Assembly (NCBI GenBank): GCA_014649155.1
Contig: BMSM01000043.1
Coordinates: 1-34,448 of the forward strand
Origin: Streptomyces griseoviridis
GTDB lineage: Bacteria; Actinomycetota; Actinomycetes; Streptomycetales; Streptomycetaceae
Length of the DNA: 34,448 bases
Direction of reading: 5' to 3'
Each line of letters opens with the position of its first letter. The first letter of the stretch is position 1. Of this stretch, positions 31,286 through 34,448 are shown piece after piece. The notes below the pieces were generated by a model. The model did no database searches, was not told the DNA's origin, and saw only the letters and a list, made by a program, of their open reading frames with translations. The translations under genes were made by a program, and so were the position numbers.

Positions 31286-32065
31286 ATGTCGCGCGACGCC
31301 CGCTGGAAGACGCTGCTGGAGCTGCTCGTGGAACGCGGCCGGCTGGACGTCGAGGAGGCGGCGGCCGAGCTGGAGGTGTCGGCGGCGACGATCCGCCGGG
31401 ACTTCGACCGGCTCGCCGAGCAGCAGATGCTGGTGCGCACGCGGGGCGGCGCGGTGGTGCACGGGGTGTCGTACGAGCTGCCGCTGCGGTACAAGACGGC
31501 GCGGCGGGCCTCGGAGAAGCAGCGCATCGGGCGGGCGGTGGCCGCCCTGGTGGCGCCGGGCGAGGCGGTGGGGCTGACCGGCGGCACCACCACCACGGAG
31601 GTGGCGCGGGCGCTGGCGGTGCGCGCCGACCTCGCGTCCGGCACGCCCGCCCTCACCGTGGTCACCAACGCGCTGAACATCGCCAACGAGCTGGCCGTAC
31701 GGCCGCAGTTCAAGATCGTGCTGACCGGCGGGGTGGCGCGGGCCCAGTCCTACGAGCTGATCGGCCCGCTCGCGGACGGGGTGCTGGCCCAGGTCACGAT
31801 GGACGTGGCGGTGCTGGGCGTGGTGGCGTTCGACGTGACGCACGGGGCGGCGGCGCACGACGAGGCGGAGGCCGCGGTCAACCGGCTGCTGTGCGAGCGC
31901 GCCGAGCGGGTGGTGGTGGCCGCCGACTCCAGCAAGCTGGGCCGGCGGGCCTTCGCCCGGATCTGCGCGGCCGAGGCGGTGGACACGCTGGTCACGGACG
32001 AGGCGGCCGACCCGGGGACGGTACGCCGGTTCGAGGAGGCCGGGATCGCGGTCGTGACCGTGTGA
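31286..32065 (+). CDS. DeoR/AgaR-type transcriptional regulator of the sugar locus
   Basis: A 259-residue DeoR regulator. The winged helix (about residues 5-60) includes LDVEEAAAELEVSAATIRRDFDRLAEQQMLVRTRGGAV, and the DeoRC domain has GLTGGTTTTEVARAL, LTVVTNALNIANELA, VLTGGVARAQSYELIGPLA and VVVAADSSKLGRRAF. The ATG at 31286 follows GGAGG by six bases; the in-frame GTG two codons upstream overlaps that site. It is divergent from the SIS-aldolase operon over 149 bp with a long inverted repeat, so it very likely represses that operon and itself until a sugar phosphate binds. Confidence 0.92.
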   Translation: MSRDARWKTLLELLVERGRLDVEEAAAELEVSAATIRRDFDRLAEQQMLVRTRGGAVVHGVSYELPLRYKTARRASEKQRIGRAVAALVAPGEAVGLTGGTTTTEVARALAVRADLASGTPALTVVTNALNIANELAVRPQFKIVLTGGVARAQSYELIGPLADGVLAQVTMDVAVLGVVAFDVTHGAAAHDEAEAAVNRLLCERAERVVVAADSSKLGRRAFARICAAEAVDTLVTDEAADPGTVRRFEEAGIAVVTV

Positions 32066-32086
32066 ACCAGGCCGTCGCCGAGCGGG

Positions 32087-33043
32087 TCAGTGTCCGTGCC
32101 CGGCGCCGGGCGCGCCGGTGCGGGACGGCCGCCCGGTCGGCGCGGACCGGGGTTCCGCCGCGCCGGCCCGGACGGTGAACGCCGCGGTGCGGACCTCGCC
32201 GCCGTGCCGGAAGTCGAGGAAGAGGCGGTAGGTGCCGCCGCTCGGCGCGGTGGCCGTGAAGGAGACCGCGGGGCCGGGCCCGGTGCCCGCTTCGCCGTTC
32301 GGGTGGACGTGCAGGTAGGCGAGGTCTCCGGCGCGCAGGGCGACCAGATGCCCGTAGGCCCCGAGGTGGGGCTGGAGGTCGGTCACCGGCTCGCCGCCCC
32401 GGCTGACCTCGAACCGCAGGGCGCTCTCCTTGCCGGGGCGCAGGGCGCCGCTCAGTTCGACCTGGTAGCCGCCGGCCTCCGCGGTGGCGGCGGGGGCCGG
32501 CAGGGGGCGGGGGGCGTAGGAGCCGGATGCGGCGAGGTCCGCGCCGAGGGTCAGGTTCCCGGCGCCGTGCCGTGCGGGGGTGAAGTCGGCGAGGACCCGG
32601 TAGTCACCGGCCCGGGGCAGGTCGACGGGGGTGCGCCAGGTGCCGTCGGCGTCCCGTACGGGGTGCAGGTGCCGATAGGTGAGCAGGTCGCGTGAGGCGA
32701 GGACGAGGTGCAGGTCCTTGCCGTGCTCGCGCCGGTAGGCGGTGACCGGGCGACCGCCGCCGTCCCGGACGGCGAAGCGCAGTTCGGTGCGGTGCCCGGA
32801 GGTGACGCGGGGGGTGTCGAGGTCGAGGGTGTAGCCGTCCTCGGAGATCGCCAGGCCGCCGGCCGGGGCGCCCTGGTGCCCTCCGTGCCCGGCCTCCCCT
32901 TCCCCCGTTCCGCCGTGGGTGCCGCGGTGCGCGGGCGCGCTGTCCTCGACGACCGGGCCGAGGCCGGTGCCGATGCCGTAGGCGGTACCGAAGGTCGCGG
33001 CCAGGGCGGCCGTGAACGCGGTGATCCTGAGTGCGGTGTGCAT
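32087..33043 (-). CDS. Secreted or membrane-anchored His-rich protein, probable copper-locus partner
   Basis: A 318-residue exported protein. The first 30 residues (MHTALRITAFTAALAATFG...) form a signal peptide or anchor. A His/Gly-rich stretch (HRGTHGGTGEGEAGHGGHQG) and a C-terminal GAGHGH could bind metal. Two beta-rich units follow, each with a HLHP-like motif: YRHLHPV (with HGKDLHLVLAS) and YLHVHPN (with YGHLVAL), a duplicated pattern seen in heavy-metal-associated proteins next to copZ/copA genes. The ATG at 33043 follows GGAG by nine bases. Its promoter has a CsoR-type palindrome. It may hold copper outside the membrane; function is inferred. Confidence 0.8.
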   Translation of the reverse strand: MHTALRITAFTAALAATFGTAYGIGTGLGPVVEDSAPAHRGTHGGTGEGEAGHGGHQGAPAGGLAISEDGYTLDLDTPRVTSGHRTELRFAVRDGGGRPVTAYRREHGKDLHLVLASRDLLTYRHLHPVRDADGTWRTPVDLPRAGDYRVLADFTPARHGAGNLTLGADLAASGSYAPRPLPAPAATAEAGGYQVELSGALRPGKESALRFEVSRGGEPVTDLQPHLGAYGHLVALRAGDLAYLHVHPNGEAGTGPGPAVSFTATAPSGGTYRLFLDFRHGGEVRTAAFTVRAGAAEPRSAPTGRPSRTGAPGAGHGH

Positions 33044-33102
33044 GACGCTTGTCTCCTCGGACACGGGTCGACGGCACGACCGGATGGCCGTCCACGCAGT
33101 TC

Positions 33103-33130
33103 ACCATACCCCTGGGGGGTACCTAGTCAA
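33103..33130 (-). promoter_or_regulatory. Promoter of the secreted copper protein, with CsoR-type site
   Basis: On the minus strand TTGACT (33130-33125) and TATGGT (33108-33103) are 16 bases apart, giving a strong vegetative promoter. The spacer holds most of the palindrome TACCCC-TGG-GGGGTA at 33107-33121, so CsoR binding would block RNA polymerase. Confidence 0.6.
33107..33121. promoter_or_regulatory. CsoR-type operator 1
   Basis: TACCCC-TGG-GGGGTA is an inverted repeat of the kind bound by copper-sensing CsoR repressors. It overlaps the promoter of the minus-strand His-rich gene. Confidence 0.6.
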
Positions 33131-33143
33131 GCACGGACAACAC

Positions 33144-33172
33144 TTGCTCTCCATACCCCCTGGGGGTATATA
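33144..33172 (+). promoter_or_regulatory. Promoter of copA, with CsoR-type site
   Basis: TTGCTC (33144-33149) and TATATA (33167-33172) are 17 bases apart. The perfect palindrome at 33153-33169 fills the spacer and touches the -10, an arrangement suited to repression by CsoR in the absence of copper. Confidence 0.65.
33153..33169. promoter_or_regulatory. CsoR-type operator 2
   Basis: ATACCCCC-T-GGGGGTAT is a perfect 8-1-8 palindrome matching the known GC-rich CsoR box with TA ends. It governs the copA side. No csoR gene is in this window. Confidence 0.7.
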
Positions 33173-33213
33173 TGGAGGCCGTCGGACGGCATCTCTCATC
33201 CACCAGGAGCGGC

Positions 33214-34448
33214 ATGATCACCCCTACGAGCGGCACCACGGCCGAGGCAGAGCTGGTCATCGGCGGCATGACCTGCGCCTCGTGCGCGGCGCGTGTCGAG
33301 AAGAAGCTCAACCGGATGGACGGCGTCACCGCCACGGTGAACTACGCCACCGAGAAGGCCCGGGTCGCCCACTCCGGCGAGGTCTCCGTCGCCGACCTGA
33401 TCGCGGCCGTCGAGGCGACCGGGTACACCGCCCACGAGCCCGAGCCGGCCGCCCCGGCGGACGGCAGCGGTGACAGCGGCGGCGCGGGCCGGCCGGCCGC
33501 CGGTGACGACGACGGGCTGCGCCCGCTGCGGCAGCGGCTGGTGACCGCCGTGGCGCTGGCCGTGCCGGTCGTCGTGCTCGCCATGGTCCCGGCCCTCCAG
33601 TTCACGTACTGGCAGTGGCTCTCCCTCACCCTGGCGGCGCCCGTGGTGACGTACGCCGCCTGGCCGTTCCACCGGGCGGCGCTCACCAACGCGCGGCACG
33701 GCGCGGCCACCATGGACACACTGGTGTCGGTGGGTGTCTCGGCGGCGTTCCTGTGGTCGCTGTGGGCACTGTTCCTCGGGAGTGCGGGCACGCCGGGCAT
33801 GACCCACCCCTTCGAGCTGACGATCGCCCGCCAGGACGGCGCCGGGAACATCTATCTGGAGGCCGCCGCCGGGGTGACCGCGTTCCTGCTGGCCGGGCGG
33901 TACTTCGAGGCGCGGGCGAAGCGGACGGCGGGCGCGGCCCTGCGGGCACTGCTGGAGCTCGGCGCGAAGGACGTGACCGTGCTGCGCGACGGCCGGGAGG
34001 AACGGATACCGGCCGCCGAGCTGAGCACCGGCGACCGCTTCCTGGTGCGGCCCGGCGAGAAGATCGCCACCGACGGCACGGTGGTCGAGGGCACCTCCGC
34101 GGTGGACGCCTCCCTGCTGACCGGGGAGTCGGTGCCGGTGGACGTCACCGTCGGGGACGCGGTCACCGGCGCCACGGTCAACGCCGGCGGCCGGCTGGTG
34201 GTCGAGGCCACCCGGGTCGGCGCCGACACCCAACTGGCCGCAATGGCCCGGCTGGTGGAGGACGCCCAGAACGGGAAGGCGTCGGCGCAGCGGCTCGCCG
34301 ACCGGATCTCCGGAGTGTTCGTGCCGGTCGTGATCGGTCTCGCGCTGGCCACCCTCGGCTTCTGGCTGGGCAACGGCGCCGGGCTGACCGCCGCGTTCAC
34401 CGCCGCCGTCGCCGTCCTGATCATCGCCTGCCCGTGCGCGCTGGGCCT
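33214..34448 (+). CDS. copA: Copper-translocating P1B-type ATPase (partial, 3' end beyond window)
   Basis: The first 411 residues of a heavy-metal P-type ATPase. An N-terminal heavy-metal-associated domain has GGMTCASC (Cys21, Cys24) and runs to about residue 75, followed by an acidic Gly/Ala-rich linker, then membrane helices, the actuator domain with TGES (303-306), and the intramembrane CPC metal site (406-408), where the window ends. CPC is the copper/silver type. The phosphorylation DKTGT and ATP domains lie beyond the edge. The ATG at 33214 has an AGGAG ribosome site. Two CsoR-type operators lie upstream, and a His-rich exported protein is divergent, so copper export is likely. Confidence 0.93.
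   Translation, partial: MITPTSGTTAEAELVIGGMTCASCAARVEKKLNRMDGVTATVNYATEKARVAHSGEVSVADLIAAVEATGYTAHEPEPAAPADGSGDSGGAGRPAAGDDDGLRPLRQRLVTAVALAVPVVVLAMVPALQFTYWQWLSLTLAAPVVTYAAWPFHRAALTNARHGAATMDTLVSVGVSAAFLWSLWALFLGSAGTPGMTHPFELTIARQDGAGNIYLEAAAGVTAFLLAGRYFEARAKRTAGAALRALLELGAKDVTVLRDGREERIPAAELSTGDRFLVRPGEKIATDGTVVEGTSAVDASLLTGESVPVDVTVGDAVTGATVNAGGRLVVEATRVGADTQLAAMARLVEDAQNGKASAQRLADRISGVFVPVVIGLALATLGFWLGNGAGLTAAFTAAVAVLIIACPCALG

Noticed and set aside
1..34448. Search for tRNA, rRNA, CRISPR, IS or phage elements
   Set aside because: No tRNA cloverleaf, rRNA stretch, regularly spaced repeat, transposase or integrase frame was recognised.

Overview
The window is very GC-rich (third codon positions are almost all G or C), and its frames match typical Streptomyces families: a DUF6643-like Pro/Gln-rich protein, a tandem TerD protein, an Rv1733c-type membrane protein, an HATPase_c_2 regulator and an RlmG-like methyltransferase. 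It is best read as chromosomal DNA of a Streptomyces or close relative. I see no rRNA, tRNA, CRISPR array, insertion sequence or phage gene.

Left edge (1-2840): a minus-strand pair of pyridoxal-phosphate enzymes, a Y4yA-type fold-III decarboxylase/racemase-like protein followed by a truncated cysteine-synthase/SbnA-like protein, coupled by an ATGA overlap. They are divergent from an alpha/beta hydrolase. They may be the edge of a small amino-acid or specialised-metabolite pathway.

The most coherent system is at 2860-8726: a 5-oxoproline (pyroglutamate) utilisation locus in two divergent operons. The minus arm is DUF969 - DUF979 - pcp - DUF2891. The plus arm is pxpA - pxpB - pxpC. Junctions are mostly stop/start overlaps. 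Pcp frees 5-oxoproline from peptides, PxpABC hydrolyses it to glutamate with ATP, and DUF969/DUF979 are plausible transport partners. The shared control region has two promoters of the same design, each with an 18-bp spacer filled by a palindrome of the TNGT-N3-ACNA type expected for an FCD/FadR-class GntR regulator. No such regulator is encoded here.

Middle (8738-19884): Nudix hydrolase, apolipoprotein N-acyltransferase (lnt), a small membrane protein, a glutamate-racemase-like protein, an HpnB-type glycosyltransferase, a double-TerD protein, the DUF6643-like protein, a MOSC protein, an Rv1733c-type membrane protein, and an 813-residue fusion of a parallel beta-helix to a CbbX/EccA-like AAA+ ATPase.

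Right (19854-34448): a large membrane alpha/beta hydrolase, a DeoR regulator, a Cds1-like cysteine desulfhydrase, a small unknown protein, an HATPase regulator, an ROK regulator, an AlkB-like dioxygenase with an apparent Cys/His insert, an RlmG-like methyltransferase, a sugar-phosphate locus (class II aldolase + SIS isomerase, divergent from an AgaR-like DeoR regulator across a long inverted repeat), and a copper locus (secreted His-rich protein divergent from a CopA ATPase that runs off the window, with two CsoR-type palindromes). Several convergent gene pairs share a hairpin at or around both stop codons.
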